A stretch of DNA of 47,428 nt from Gammaproteobacteria bacterium. Lineage in GTDB: Bacteria > Pseudomonadota > Gammaproteobacteria > Thiohalomonadales > Thiohalomonadaceae. The stretch is taken from assembly GCA_023228645.1 (NCBI GenBank), contig JALOAT010000029.1, positions 1-47,428 of the forward strand, in the 5' to 3' direction. Of the stretch, positions 19,898 through 27,077 are shown piece by piece (position 1 is the first letter of the stretch; each line of letters starts with the position of its first letter). A program made the position numbers and the translations under genes. A model generated the notes under the pieces. That model saw only the letters and a list, made by a program, of their open reading frames with translations, was not told where the DNA came from and did not search any database.

Positions 19898-19925
19898 TTG
19901 ACCTAATTCCAGATCCTGCTAAAAG
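19898..19925 (+). promoter_or_regulatory. Sigma70-type promoter with CCAGATC/GGTCTGG repeat
   Basis: TTGACC (19898-19903), 16 bp, TAAAAG (19920-19925), inverted repeat around the -10, then TAACAAGGAGA. Confidence 0.75.
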
Positions 19926-19948
19926 GGTCTGGTAACAAGGAGAAAGAA

Positions 19949-20266
19949 ATGTCTCGCACTCATCGCCGGCATCATCCTAAGACCACCAAGTGGGCTCGAC
20001 GCGAAGTCGAAGGTTACACGTTCTGTGGTTGCCGCTATGCTTTCGAGGATAACAGCGATATGAGCCAGCGCCACACGCTCAGCATCCTGCGCGGTGATGA
20101 TGGCCGTATCCGCTACGACAAGTGCGCTGGTGCTGTCTCGGACAACGAGGGTAACTGGAAGCTCAACACTTGGGACGAGTCCCCTAGCAAGCACAATGAT
20201 GCCCACCGTCACCGCCGCCGCGCTGACAAGAAGCTCATTCGCAGCCAGCTCAAAGATATGGATTGA
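19949..20266 (+). CDS. Hypothetical basic, His/Arg-rich protein (105 aa)
   Basis: Both ends are very basic (SRTHRRHHPKTTKWARREVE and HRHRRRADKKLIRSQL); the centre has CGCRYAF and a lone Cys that could form a zinc site with His. Likely nucleic-acid-binding. Not recognised as a family. Confidence 0.7.
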   Translation: MSRTHRRHHPKTTKWARREVEGYTFCGCRYAFEDNSDMSQRHTLSILRGDDGRIRYDKCAGAVSDNEGNWKLNTWDESPSKHNDAHRHRRRADKKLIRSQLKDMD

Positions 20267-20291
20267 CAACCCGTGTGTAAGAACGTAATCA
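20263..20291 (+). promoter_or_regulatory. Sigma70-type promoter of a leaderless gene
   Basis: TTGACA (20263-20268), 17 bp, TAATCA (20286-20291). The ATG at 20300 is eight bases further on. Confidence 0.55.
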
Positions 20292-20299
20292 AGAACACG

Positions 20300-21040
20300 A
20301 TGGCCCGTCTGCCCTGGGAGAAGAAGGCAGAGTTCAATATCCGGCTCACGCTAGTGCGGGCTGCTAAGCGGCAGCGGCTCTGGGTAGAGCAAGATGGCAA
20401 ATGTCACTACTGCGATCAAGAAACAGTATTGCCCAGGCCAGGACAAAACAACCGTGGCGGCAATCTGGCAACGTTAGACCACATCATTACACAGAGCAAT
20501 GGTGGGACTGATAGCCTCAACAATCTGGTCGTCGCCTGCCATACTTGCAACAGCAACCGCCTTGATATGGATTATGAAATTTTTTATAATCTAATGAAGA
20601 CTCCTGGTGCTTGGAAAGAACATTGTGCTGAAATGGCCCGGCAGAAAGCGGCTCGTGATGAAGAACGTCGCAAAGCAAACCTTCGCCGTCACGAAGAACT
20701 CCTGGCAATGGAAAAAGCTGCCGCATCTGCTCGCCAAATGGAACGGCTCCGCAAACACGCTCCGAATGTGATCAAATTTGCTCAGCGTGAGGGTTTTATT
20801 CTTCCTACTGATCCTGAAGAGCGTATCCAATGGGCTATCAATTATCATCTTGAACAAGCTCGGCTCCACAAAATGTTCGGTCCTAATGGTGACAACCTTT
20901 TGAAGGATTGGCTCCATCGATCAAACTTCGCACCACGGAAGGATGGCCGTGGATGGGTAGCTATCCAGGAATGCTCTTCCAGGGACCCTCTTCCGTGGAG
21001 GGACTTGACTGGAGAGACGGAATTCTATATTATGAATTAA
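20300..21040 (+). CDS. HNH endonuclease (246 aa)
   Basis: CHYC (about residues 35-38) and CHTC hold a zinc, and between them TLDHIITQSNGGTDSLNNLV is the HNH core (His-Asn... with D before H). It would cut DNA with a metal ion at the HNH site; as a free-standing gene it is probably a homing-type enzyme or a genome-processing nuclease. ATG 20300 fits the leaderless promoter; GTG 20273 is the alternative. The last 35 residues are encoded by a palindromic element (GTGGATGG, CTTCCGTGGAGG), apparently inserted in frame. Confidence 0.85.
   Translation: MARLPWEKKAEFNIRLTLVRAAKRQRLWVEQDGKCHYCDQETVLPRPGQNNRGGNLATLDHIITQSNGGTDSLNNLVVACHTCNSNRLDMDYEIFYNLMKTPGAWKEHCAEMARQKAARDEERRKANLRRHEELLAMEKAAASARQMERLRKHAPNVIKFAQREGFILPTDPEERIQWAINYHLEQARLHKMFGPNGDNLLKDWLHRSNFAPRKDGRGWVAIQECSSRDPLPWRDLTGETEFYIMN
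20936..21005. repeat. GC-rich palindromic element within the HNH gene end
   Basis: ACGGAAGGATGGCCGTGG, AGCTATCC, CTCTTCCAGGGACC and CTTCCGTGGAGG words; pairs with itself and resembles the elements at 10879, 18838 and 31070. Here it is coding. Confidence 0.5.
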
Positions 21041-21042
21041 TC

Positions 21043-21120
21043 GCAGGCGTAGTGCTCAGTGGCAGAGCCGGGGTCTCTAAAACCCGTCGGTCGTGGGTTC
21101 GATGCCCACCGCTTGCACCA
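21043..21120 (+). tRNA. tRNA with CTA anticodon loop (possible amber suppressor)
   Basis: Acceptor GCAGGCG/CGCTTGC, D stem GCTC/GAGC, T arm GTGGG-TTCGATG-CCCAC, discriminator A and encoded CCA. The loop CTCTAAA obeys the usual rules (T33, A37, A38) with anticodon CTA, which would read UAG. Reading TCT (Arg) would need C33 and a shifted stem. There are two extra bases between acceptor and D stem and a G-G mismatch at the base of the anticodon stem. Only three genes in this window end in TAG. Confidence 0.75.
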
Positions 21121-21135
21121 TTTTTAGGAGGTTGA

Positions 21136-21369
21136 ATGGTTGACATTAAAATCGTTTTTGACCGAAAACTAGACATTGTTGAGCTAGAAGTCTTAGCGGC
21201 GAAATTTCGGTCTGGAATGTCAACCCATACTTCTTATAAAAAAAAGCCATATGTATCTGGTTTAGCCAACACTGCGGTTATTTCAATACCCAAAAAGCAT
21301 CTTTATAGTGTTATTAACTATCTTCTTACTTTCCCTGAAATCAAATATGCGGATCCAATGTATGACTGA
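21136..21369 (+). CDS. Hypothetical protein (77 aa)
   Basis: Start after AGGAGGTTGA, 15 bp behind the tRNA. Beta-alpha-beta pattern (VDIKIVFDRKLDIVELEVLA, AVISIPKKHLYSVINYLL) like a ferredoxin-like fold. Overlaps the next gene by 8 bp. Confidence 0.7.
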   Translation: MVDIKIVFDRKLDIVELEVLAAKFRSGMSTHTSYKKKPYVSGLANTAVISIPKKHLYSVINYLLTFPEIKYADPMYD

Positions 21370-21745
21370 AAATGATGTCGTAAACAGTCAAGCATTCAAA
21401 GTCATCAACCTGATGATTGACCAGAAGGCTGAAGAACTCAAGCGATATATGCTCGGTCTCAAGGACCGTACTGAGATTCTGTTCCGTGAACAGAAATATC
21501 CTCCAGCCGTTCGCACTCGCATCCATTGTGAAAATCCTCGCAATAGTGGTGCCTACACAGCACTTCCAGCCCACCCCCACGAGGTCAAAGACCTTCAGCA
21601 CTACCTAGATTCAATCGCCACGTTGGAGAAGGAAATCAACGAACTCCAGAAGATGAAATGTCGCTTGACTGGCGACTGGGATTTCACTAATGGTGATACA
21701 TCCGATATGGAAGCCGTTTTTGGCGAAAAGATTGAAGGTATGTGA
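21362..21745 (+). CDS. Hypothetical coiled-coil protein (127 aa)
   Basis: ATG 21362 overlaps the upstream stop. Two helical heptad regions (FKVINLMIDQKAEELKRYM, ATLEKEINELQKMKCRL) flank a basic Pro-containing part. Ends TGA overlapping the AlkB-like start. Not recognised. Confidence 0.7.
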   Translation: MTENDVVNSQAFKVINLMIDQKAEELKRYMLGLKDRTEILFREQKYPPAVRTRIHCENPRNSGAYTALPAHPHEVKDLQHYLDSIATLEKEINELQKMKCRLTGDWDFTNGDTSDMEAVFGEKIEGM

Positions 21746-22320
21746 TGTACATCAAGAATTTCCTTAACAAGAATATGTGCTCGAAGTATTTCGAGATGTT
21801 CTGGAATGACCTTGATTGGGAGCGTCGTCCGGATGCTCCGCGTCGCGAATATTGGACTAACCTGTATGACCGCGATTATACATATGGCCGAGGTGCTGGC
21901 ATTCGCACCTATCAGGCCCGTGAAGGACACCCAGATATTTGGGCTATCGGAACCTATTCAGAAATGGAAGCCTTTGACCACGGTATGATGGACAATGGCC
22001 AGATGTTTGAGGGGTGCTTCCTCAATGGTTACGAAGGGGCAAGGGACTGGCTGGGCTGGCACGCCGATGACGATCCAGCTATCGATCACAGTAAGCCTAT
22101 CGCCATCGTGACACTGTATCGTGAGCCCGAGAAGAAGCCGCGTGTAATCCAGTTCAGGGACAATGCTACGCAGACAGTTGAATCTGTCGAACTACACCAC
22201 GGCTCCTTGTATTTGATGCCGCCCGGTTTTCAGTTTACACATCAGCATCGAATCCCTAAAGCGGGATTTGAATGCAGTGACCGGATCTCCCTCACATTCA
22301 GGGGCTTAGTAAAAAACTAA
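21745..22320 (+). CDS. AlkB-like 2-oxoglutarate/Fe(II) dioxygenase (191 aa)
   Basis: The iron site is visible as WHADDD (His and Asp, about residues 110-115) and a later His in FQFTHQHRIPK (about 170-175); RISLTFR near the end supplies the 2-oxoglutarate-binding Arg, as in AlkB. NGYEGARDWLGW is the usual substrate-side segment. Such enzymes oxidise methyl groups on DNA, RNA or proteins; in a phage this could repair or edit nucleic acid. ATG 21745 overlaps the previous stop (TGATG). Confidence in the fold is high, in the substrate low. Confidence 0.87.
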   Translation: MYIKNFLNKNMCSKYFEMFWNDLDWERRPDAPRREYWTNLYDRDYTYGRGAGIRTYQAREGHPDIWAIGTYSEMEAFDHGMMDNGQMFEGCFLNGYEGARDWLGWHADDDPAIDHSKPIAIVTLYREPEKKPRVIQFRDNATQTVESVELHHGSLYLMPPGFQFTHQHRIPKAGFECSDRISLTFRGLVKN

Positions 22321-22324
22321 GCCC

Positions 22325-22352
22325 TTGACTTTCGCTATAGTTAATGTATGCT
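22325..22352 (+). promoter_or_regulatory. Sigma70-type promoter
   Basis: TTGACT (22325-22330), 16 bp, TATGCT (22347-22352), preceding the regulator gene. Confidence 0.55.
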
Positions 22353-22381
22353 TGCGTGGAGATAACTACGTGAGGTAAATT

Positions 22382-22693
22382 GTGGCGAAAACCCCATCGT
22401 GGAGAAAACGCGAACCCGTCGAGGCTCTAGAAGACCTAAGGGACGACTGTATCGCAATTGTCATCAATTCGAAGATGACATTCAAGCAAGTCCACGAACA
22501 GGGCGGGCCAACTCCTACAACCATCAGCAAATGGCTGTACAGGGAAACGAAGTTCCCTAGATTAACGACCATACGGGCAATATTAAATGCCTGTGATCAC
22601 GATTTAACAATAACATCACGTGGTGATCGTGTCAAGAGATATGGGCACGAAGGAATCCAATATCCTCCGAACAAAACTCGTCGCAAAAAATAA
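22382..22693 (+). CDS. XRE/Cro-like HTH regulator, GTG start (103 aa)
   Basis: GTG 22382 after GTGAGGTAAATT. The centre has a helix-turn-helix pattern: MTFKQVHEQGG, then TPTTISKWLYRET as recognition helix and TTIRAILNACDHDL as the closing helix, as in Cro/C1-type repressors. The basic tail may add DNA contacts. Candidate binding sites include the 25-bp repeats or the promoter palindromes of this window; this is inference. Confidence 0.75.
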   Translation: MAKTPSWRKREPVEALEDLRDDCIAIVINSKMTFKQVHEQGGPTPTTISKWLYRETKFPRLTTIRAILNACDHDLTITSRGDRVKRYGHEGIQYPPNKTRRKK

Positions 22694-22696
22694 TCA

Positions 22697-22724
22697 TTGA
22701 CATTTCTCCGTAATCAGCTATCAG
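22697..22724 (+). promoter_or_regulatory. Sigma70-type promoter
   Basis: TTGACA (22697-22702), 16 bp, TATCAG (22719-22724); CGGAGGAACAA precedes the next ATG. Confidence 0.65.
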
Positions 22725-22743
22725 TCTGGTGACGGAGGAACAA

Positions 22744-23265
22744 ATGAATCTTTTGGCGTACGAAATTCGTGGTGCCCAGGTCCACATCAAAGCAGCCACG
22801 AGCGTTAAGAAAGACGGATCGTTCCGCCTCAAGGAAACATACGGGATTGGTGGTAATCCGCAAGGAGTTCGCGGTTCTGAAAAGCATATCAAAAAGCTGA
22901 ATCAAGTTTCCACCATCTTCTCAAATGCTACTGGCGATGACTGGGACATTGGTGAGTTAGTTTACATTGATTCTCCCCGCCAATATTATGGCTACATTAC
23001 AAATGGGGAGGATAAACTTCTCTATATGTATATCGCCACCCACGCACCGGGCAGTGGGCAACAGTATTTCTTCTCACCACATTTAAGCCCGACACGGGTA
23101 TTGAACTCCAATTTCAATCCCGAACTGGCAGCTTGGATTATCAAAAGTCGGTTTTCCAAAGATTATCAGAAAATCGGTTGGAATGATCAGCAAATAATGA
23201 TTGACCTACTCCGCCAAGGTGTTACAGCTGATGTTGTAAACACCGCGCTTGCCGTAATGCGCTGA
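22744..23265 (+). CDS. Hypothetical protein (173 aa)
   Basis: ATG 22744 after ACGGAGGAACAA. Mixed fold with basic N-terminal third (ATSVKKDGSFRLKETYGIGG) and aromatic-rich centre (SPRQYYGYITNGEDKLLYMY). No motif recognised. First gene of a run to 24552. Confidence 0.75.
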   Translation: MNLLAYEIRGAQVHIKAATSVKKDGSFRLKETYGIGGNPQGVRGSEKHIKKLNQVSTIFSNATGDDWDIGELVYIDSPRQYYGYITNGEDKLLYMYIATHAPGSGQQYFFSPHLSPTRVLNSNFNPELAAWIIKSRFSKDYQKIGWNDQQIMIDLLRQGVTADVVNTALAVMR

Positions 23266-23276
23266 GGAGGTTATAA

Positions 23277-23564
23277 ATGAAACCGACGGTTAAGGAACGC
23301 ACGAAGGTTATTGGTGATACCCGTATCACGTCTTTGGTTTCGACCACCAAAGCTACCTGGAAGCGAATCTCGACTTACTGGCGATTGCCTTGCGGATGTG
23401 TCAATCCAGATATTTGGACCTCGGATGATCTCCACCAGTCAGAATGCACGGATTGCGGGCGACGATGGAAGCATATGACCACTACTTGCGAAATGCTCGA
23501 TGGGCAGCCGCAAGGTCCTGAAGTGTATGTGCTGACTGAAAAGATGATCTTCAATGGTGTCTGA
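23277..23564 (+). CDS. Small zinc-ribbon-like protein (95 aa)
   Basis: Start after TGAGGAGGTTATAA. LPCGCVNPDIW and later SECTDCGRRWKHM supply two Cys pairs spaced as in a zinc ribbon. Likely binds nucleic acid or another protein. Overlaps the next gene by 11 bp. Confidence 0.7.
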   Translation: MKPTVKERTKVIGDTRITSLVSTTKATWKRISTYWRLPCGCVNPDIWTSDDLHQSECTDCGRRWKHMTTTCEMLDGQPQGPEVYVLTEKMIFNGV

Positions 23565-23862
23565 GGACTTATCAGCTGGTGATCGGCAGGGTATTATTGA
23601 TGCCCTGAACAAAGCTATTATGAACCTCTATGAACAAGCGAAGGATTGTGTAAATGATCCCGAGTTTGCTGACTTGGAGGATATGTATAAGGGCGATGCC
23701 TCTGATCACGAAGGAATTCTCGAGCGGTTTATCGCCGGGGATTACAAGTCAGCAGCCCGTCAATTCCAATATATGGACACTGCATCAAGGGACAATGTGT
23801 TCGCGTTCTTCCAAAGCAAACAACACGAGCGGGCATTCATTTACTTTCTGGAGAACAGTTAA
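23554..23862 (+). CDS. Hypothetical acidic helical protein (102 aa)
   Basis: Start in the overlap with the previous gene. All-helical, acidic (DPEFADLEDMYKGDASDHEG) with aromatic contacts. The TAA overlaps the next ATG (TAATG). Not recognised. Confidence 0.65.
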   Translation: MVSEDLSAGDRQGIIDALNKAIMNLYEQAKDCVNDPEFADLEDMYKGDASDHEGILERFIAGDYKSAARQFQYMDTASRDNVFAFFQSKQHERAFIYFLENS

Positions 23863-24193
23863 TGTTCAAATGGGTTGAGGGTCGACAGAACAGTGGCTAT
23901 TTCAAAATGCTTCTGTTTCGATCCAAACTGCTCAAAATGGATATGTACCTTCTCAAATTTGAAGAAGGGGTCGTAGTGCCTTGGCATAAGGACCCTGCCA
24001 AAACTGGTCAACATTTTCGTTTCAATTTATATCTCACTCGTCCTGGTGGTGGCGAGCTTCTAATAGAAAAAAATAAGAAGGCTATTTTTCCAATCGACTT
24101 TGTCACCTGTTTCGTGCAGATGATATTCAACACGCAATGACGCAGGTAGAAGGTGGAACCCTCTATATGCTCTCTATCGGGAAGGTTATATAA
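23862..24193 (+). CDS. 2-oxoglutarate/Fe(II) oxygenase-like gene with frameshift
   Basis: The first frame (to TGA 24140) has YLLKFEEGVVVPWHKDP and FNLYLTRPGGGELLIEKNKK, with WHKD as an iron-binding pair. It then loses similarity. From about 24088 the -1 frame reads FSNRLCHLFRADDIQHAM and VEGGTLYMLSIGKVI, i.e. the expected second His and end of the fold, and stops at 24191-24193 in a TAATG overlap with the next gene. One missing base in the T5 run near 24086 explains it. It is a frameshifted pseudogene, a sequencing error, or less likely programmed slippage. Confidence 0.7.
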
Positions 24194-24552
24194 TGTTTGG
24201 CATCATGTTTTTGATCGGTCTTTTTCTGTGTCTAGTTCTATTTGTGTGCTATACATTTTATGACGGATCAGTATGGCAAGCATCGCGCAACCCGGACAAA
24301 TATACAGTCATCGACGTCCGAACTGCCAAGACTCCAGTCAAGCATGGAGTTGCCGTTGTGCAATATGATGCTTGGGGTGACCCATATGTCGACTTTGGTA
24401 TTTCTGGCAGTTACCCACTCACTGGTACTTTGAAGGTGCTAGAGAACGGTAAGATCCAGGAGCTGTACCACAACACTGAATGGCGTTTGCGTTCTGGTCC
24501 AGAGATCATTTGGCCGAACAATTCTGGCCGCAAAGCATTTGATGGATTTTAA
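24193..24552 (+). CDS. Membrane-anchored protein (119 aa)
   Basis: Residues 3-22 are hydrophobic (GIMFLIGLFLCLVLFVCYTF); the rest is beta-rich and Gly/Trp-containing (VAVVQYDAWGDPYVDFG). Likely single-pass with a soluble C-terminal domain. Coupled to the oxygenase gene by TAATG. Not recognised. Confidence 0.75.
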   Translation: MFGIMFLIGLFLCLVLFVCYTFYDGSVWQASRNPDKYTVIDVRTAKTPVKHGVAVVQYDAWGDPYVDFGISGSYPLTGTLKVLENGKIQELYHNTEWRLRSGPEIIWPNNSGRKAFDGF

Positions 24553-24561
24553 TTTTTTCTA

Positions 24562-24589
24562 TTGACTGCTTTCTAAATTTTGCTATTGT
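24562..24589 (+). promoter_or_regulatory. Sigma70-type promoter with GCTAT/ATAGC repeat
   Basis: TTGACT (24562-24567), 16 bp, TATTGT (24584-24589); GCTAT (24582-24586) and ATAGC (24596-24600) flank the -10. Confidence 0.7.
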
Positions 24590-24614
24590 CCTGACATAGC
24601 AAACGGAGATTCCA

Positions 24615-25331
24615 ATGACTGACCTCAACGCAACCTGGAACGAAGCACAGCGTGGTCCACGTATGTCAGAAGCAACTGGCAAGGTAATCTTCAAGTATCA
24701 GATGCCCGTTAAGGAACAGTTCACTATGGAACTCCCTACCGGCGCACAGATTATCCGTATGCAGGATATGGATGGCTTCTTCTGGCTGTGGGCAGTCGTC
24801 GATACTGACGCGCCGACCGAGAAGCGTTTCTTTCGTGCGTTCAAGACCGGCGCCAAGATTCCCGACGATTTCGACACCAGTCACTACGTTGGCTTCTGTG
24901 CCGTGTTCGTGCAGATGGAACTGGGCCTCTACATTTTCGAAGATCGTGCAGCGTATGACCAGCTGAATCGAATCAAGGACCGTTTCCAGGTCGAGGATGC
25001 TCCTATCACAAAGAGTGCCACGCTTCGTGAGATCGCACAGAATGCTGGTAAGAAGGTGATTGACATCAAGCTGTCCAGTCAAAGTGCTGAAGACTTTGCT
25101 GGCATTCCCTCTTTTCACGTCAACGAAGAAAACGCCCGCAAGTGGTTCAAAGAAGCAACCGCTTGGATGTATGAGGATCCGAAGAAGCAACTGAAGCTTG
25201 ACATTGACGAAGTGCTGTCAGAATTCGAAGATGTACTACGGCCGATCATTTTTCCCACTGTTAAAAAGCTGACCCAAAAGCTCATCGACGAAATCGAAGC
25301 GGCTGGCGGTTTCGAGGAGGACGAGGAATGA
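24615..25331 (+). CDS. Protein with common phage N-terminal domain, DUF7352-like (238 aa)
   Basis: Residues about 24-105 show a pattern frequent in phage genomes: FKYQMPVKEQFTMELPTGAQ, LWAVVDTDAPTEKRFF, then TGAKIP and MELGLYIFE. Function of that domain is unknown. The C-terminal 130 residues are an unrelated acidic helical part ending in EEDEE. It overlaps the next gene by four bases. Confidence 0.75.
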   Translation: MTDLNATWNEAQRGPRMSEATGKVIFKYQMPVKEQFTMELPTGAQIIRMQDMDGFFWLWAVVDTDAPTEKRFFRAFKTGAKIPDDFDTSHYVGFCAVFVQMELGLYIFEDRAAYDQLNRIKDRFQVEDAPITKSATLREIAQNAGKKVIDIKLSSQSAEDFAGIPSFHVNEENARKWFKEATAWMYEDPKKQLKLDIDEVLSEFEDVLRPIIFPTVKKLTQKLIDEIEAAGGFEEDEE

Positions 25332-25528
25332 AAGTACATCTCCATTCGGAACAATTTGACGGCTACTTACACGCCGCCTGTTACCGAGCACCATTTGATC
25401 CTCCGGCTCCTGATCCCAGAATTGTCGGCGAAGATGATTTTGAGAAACTGCCAAGAGCGGCCAGGTGTCATTACTGCACTCGAATCAATTGGCCGCGTGG
25501 TGGAGATCCTATCAACGGTGAAATTTAA
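25328..25528 (+). CDS. Hypothetical protein with Cys/His site (66 aa)
   Basis: ATGA overlap with the upstream gene. HAACY and CHYC in a 66-aa protein suggest a small zinc-binding domain. Pro-rich centre. Not recognised. Confidence 0.65.
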   Translation: MKVHLHSEQFDGYLHAACYRAPFDPPAPDPRIVGEDDFEKLPRAARCHYCTRINWPRGGDPINGEI

Positions 25529-25531
25529 TTA

Positions 25532-25559
25532 TTGACTCTTATGCCATTTCCTGTAAAAG
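25532..25559 (+). promoter_or_regulatory. Sigma70-type promoter
   Basis: TTGACT (25532-25537), 16 bp, TAAAAG (25554-25559), then ACTGGTAACAAGGAGG. Confidence 0.7.
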
Positions 25560-25582
25560 GGACTGGTAACAAGGAGGCAATG

Positions 25583-26236
25583 ATGCGTTACGGAAATCTT
25601 CCCACTGATCTCGGCCTAGTGGATATCTCTCCCAAGGAGATGATGTTCCATATGTATATGCCAATCAGTCTTCCAGGATCGGATCAAGTATATCTTCCTG
25701 AGCACCTCGAAGTGTTCAAGCCCCTCGTTGTCAAGGCGTGGGAAGATGAGCGCGAACGTTTCCGCGAAGAATATGTTTACCTGACTGCCAAGACCCTTTG
25801 GGTCAGCGGCCAGTATATTGGTAATCGGCCCGGATGGCACTCAGATGGATTCGGCACAAACGACCTCAATTATATTTGGGCCGATCGAGCGCCGACTGAT
25901 TTCCTCCACAGCCGCGAGGGTTTTGAATTTGAAGGTCACAATTGTGACCACTTCTACACCTTGTGCGATATTATGGAAGAAGATACGTGGCGGCGGGACT
26001 GTGGTCGATCCTGGAGTATCAAGCAGTTTGCTGACAAGCATTTGCTCAAGTTGGATCCGAGCGTGATCCATCGTAGCCCAGTCGACTTTGAAGATGGAAT
26101 GCGTTCCTTCGCCAAGGTCAGTATCTCTCCTGACCAGTATAATCTGGAGGGTAATGCCAGCAATTACCTTTTGGATCTTGACTGGAAGATGAAACCGCGT
26201 AATGTAGATCGCAATCATCCCAACAAAAGAGACTGA
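25583..26236 (+). CDS. 2-oxoglutarate/Fe(II) oxygenase-like protein (217 aa)
   Basis: ATG 25583 lies five bases behind GGAGG (ATG 25580 is too close). RPGWHSDGFGTNDLNYIW gives a His-x-Asp iron pair (about residues 82-84), VIHRSPV the second His (about 172-174), and RSFAKVSIS a following Arg in the right place for 2-oxoglutarate. This order fits a double-stranded beta-helix oxygenase. Substrate unknown. Third such gene within 4.5 kb. Confidence 0.65.
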   Translation: MRYGNLPTDLGLVDISPKEMMFHMYMPISLPGSDQVYLPEHLEVFKPLVVKAWEDERERFREEYVYLTAKTLWVSGQYIGNRPGWHSDGFGTNDLNYIWADRAPTDFLHSREGFEFEGHNCDHFYTLCDIMEEDTWRRDCGRSWSIKQFADKHLLKLDPSVIHRSPVDFEDGMRSFAKVSISPDQYNLEGNASNYLLDLDWKMKPRNVDRNHPNKRD

Positions 26237-26237
26237 T

Positions 26238-26429
26238 ATGATTTTCAAAATCACTCCCAAAACTGCGCACGAGCGAAATCGTGTGCGTGAACACGGAAAT
26301 CTTTGGGAGACCTACTCTGGCAATTGTGTCACCAAAGGTGATTCAAAACTCCTAACGTCTACCCAGACTGGATACAGCCGTTGGTGGATGAACGATCAGA
26401 TAGAAAAAGTAGTTGACAACGAGGGTTGA
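26238..26429 (+). CDS. Hypothetical protein (63 aa)
   Basis: Starts one base after the previous stop. Basic, with ERNRVREHGNLWETY and YSRWWMNDQIEKVV. A KxTPKTAHERNRV start pattern is seen in small phage proteins of unknown role. Confidence 0.65.
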   Translation: MIFKITPKTAHERNRVREHGNLWETYSGNCVTKGDSKLLTSTQTGYSRWWMNDQIEKVVDNEG

Positions 26430-26441
26430 TTTAGCTACATT
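26413..26441 (+). promoter_or_regulatory. Sigma70-type promoter of structured RNA 6
   Basis: TTGACA (26413-26418), 17 bp, TACATT (26436-26441), within the end of the gene at 26238. Confidence 0.65.
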
Positions 26442-26446
26442 GACCT

Positions 26447-26657
26447 TACCAGCGGCGGGGACGCTCAATCAACCCGGTCCTAAGCATCTGCGGACTAAAG
26501 AGGATGGCCTTACGGTGTTGGGTGTCAACACTGCCCGGGACACTGGAGGAAAGTGTGTCGCTTGTTTTGGGATCAAGATTCAAAAACCGAGGGCGAGAGT
26601 CCTGGACGAGGCAAAAGTCCAAGGGGAGGCAACGTGGTAAACTGCCTCCCCATTTTC
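26447..26657 (+). ncRNA. Structured RNA 6 (about 210 nt)
   Basis: Promoter at 26413 and terminator at 26623 bracket 210 nt in which the only open frame has no ribosome-binding site. Stems seen: GGGTTGAT/ATCAACCC and GTGTTGG/TCAACAC near the start, GGACAC/GTGTC in the middle, GTCCTGGACGAGG region near the end. The sharp promoter-to-terminator layout argues for a small RNA. Confidence 0.55.
26623..26657 (+). terminator. Intrinsic terminator of RNA 6
   Basis: GGGGAGGCA (26623-26631) pairs with TGCCTCCCC (26643-26651), followed by ATTTTC. Confidence 0.8.
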
Positions 26658-26662
26658 TTGAC

Positions 26663-26690
26663 TTGACTCCTTGTTGGTTTGTGCTATCAA
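26663..26690 (+). promoter_or_regulatory. Sigma70-type promoter of a leaderless gene
   Basis: TTGACT (26663-26668), 16 bp, TATCAA (26685-26690). ATG 26697 is six bases behind the -10; no Shine-Dalgarno sequence. Confidence 0.7.
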
Positions 26691-26696
26691 TCAAAT

Positions 26697-27026
26697 ATGA
26701 AATATCAATTCATCCTCGTCGAAATGAATGTCCCTCTGGATGACGTGATTGGGTTCATACGTGACGATGAACGCAATTATAATCGAGTAGAAGAACCCCT
26801 CCAAATCGAAGCCGTGAAGGCTTGGCCTGGGTGTCTGGAATATATGGCAAAACCATCAAAAGCAGTCCAGGAAGCAGCCATTAGGCACAACCCAATCAAC
26901 ATTGGGCGCATCCGAAAACCGACCAAAGAGATTCAATTACTGGCAGTGCAGCTAGATCCTAGGGCGATCGAAATGATTGAAAAGCCTTGTGACGAAGCTA
27001 AGTCATTGGCAACACTTTTAGCTTGA
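26697..27026 (+). CDS. Short helical-repeat protein (109 aa)
   Basis: Repeats of about 22 residues such as LEYMAKPSKAVQEAAIRHNP, INIGRIRKPTKEIQLLAVQL and DPRAIEMIEKPCDEAKSLAT are the same unit as in the five minus-strand genes at 43.4-46.7 kb. The C-terminal end (CDEAKSLATLLA) matches their conserved tails. Each unit should form a helix pair in a solenoid. Function unknown. Start fixed by the leaderless promoter. Confidence 0.75.
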   Translation: MKYQFILVEMNVPLDDVIGFIRDDERNYNRVEEPLQIEAVKAWPGCLEYMAKPSKAVQEAAIRHNPINIGRIRKPTKEIQLLAVQLDPRAIEMIEKPCDEAKSLATLLA

Positions 27027-27050
27027 CGGGAAATTTGTTTTTGCTATAAG
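27023..27050 (+). promoter_or_regulatory. Sigma70-type promoter
   Basis: TTGACG (27023-27028) overlaps the previous stop, 16 bp, TATAAG (27045-27050). Confidence 0.65.
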
Positions 27051-27077
27051 CCTTGTACCAACTAGAGGAGAATGGTA

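Noticed and set aside
26413..26640. 75-codon frame in RNA 6
   Set aside because: No ribosome-binding site at the start, and the end lies within the terminator stem.
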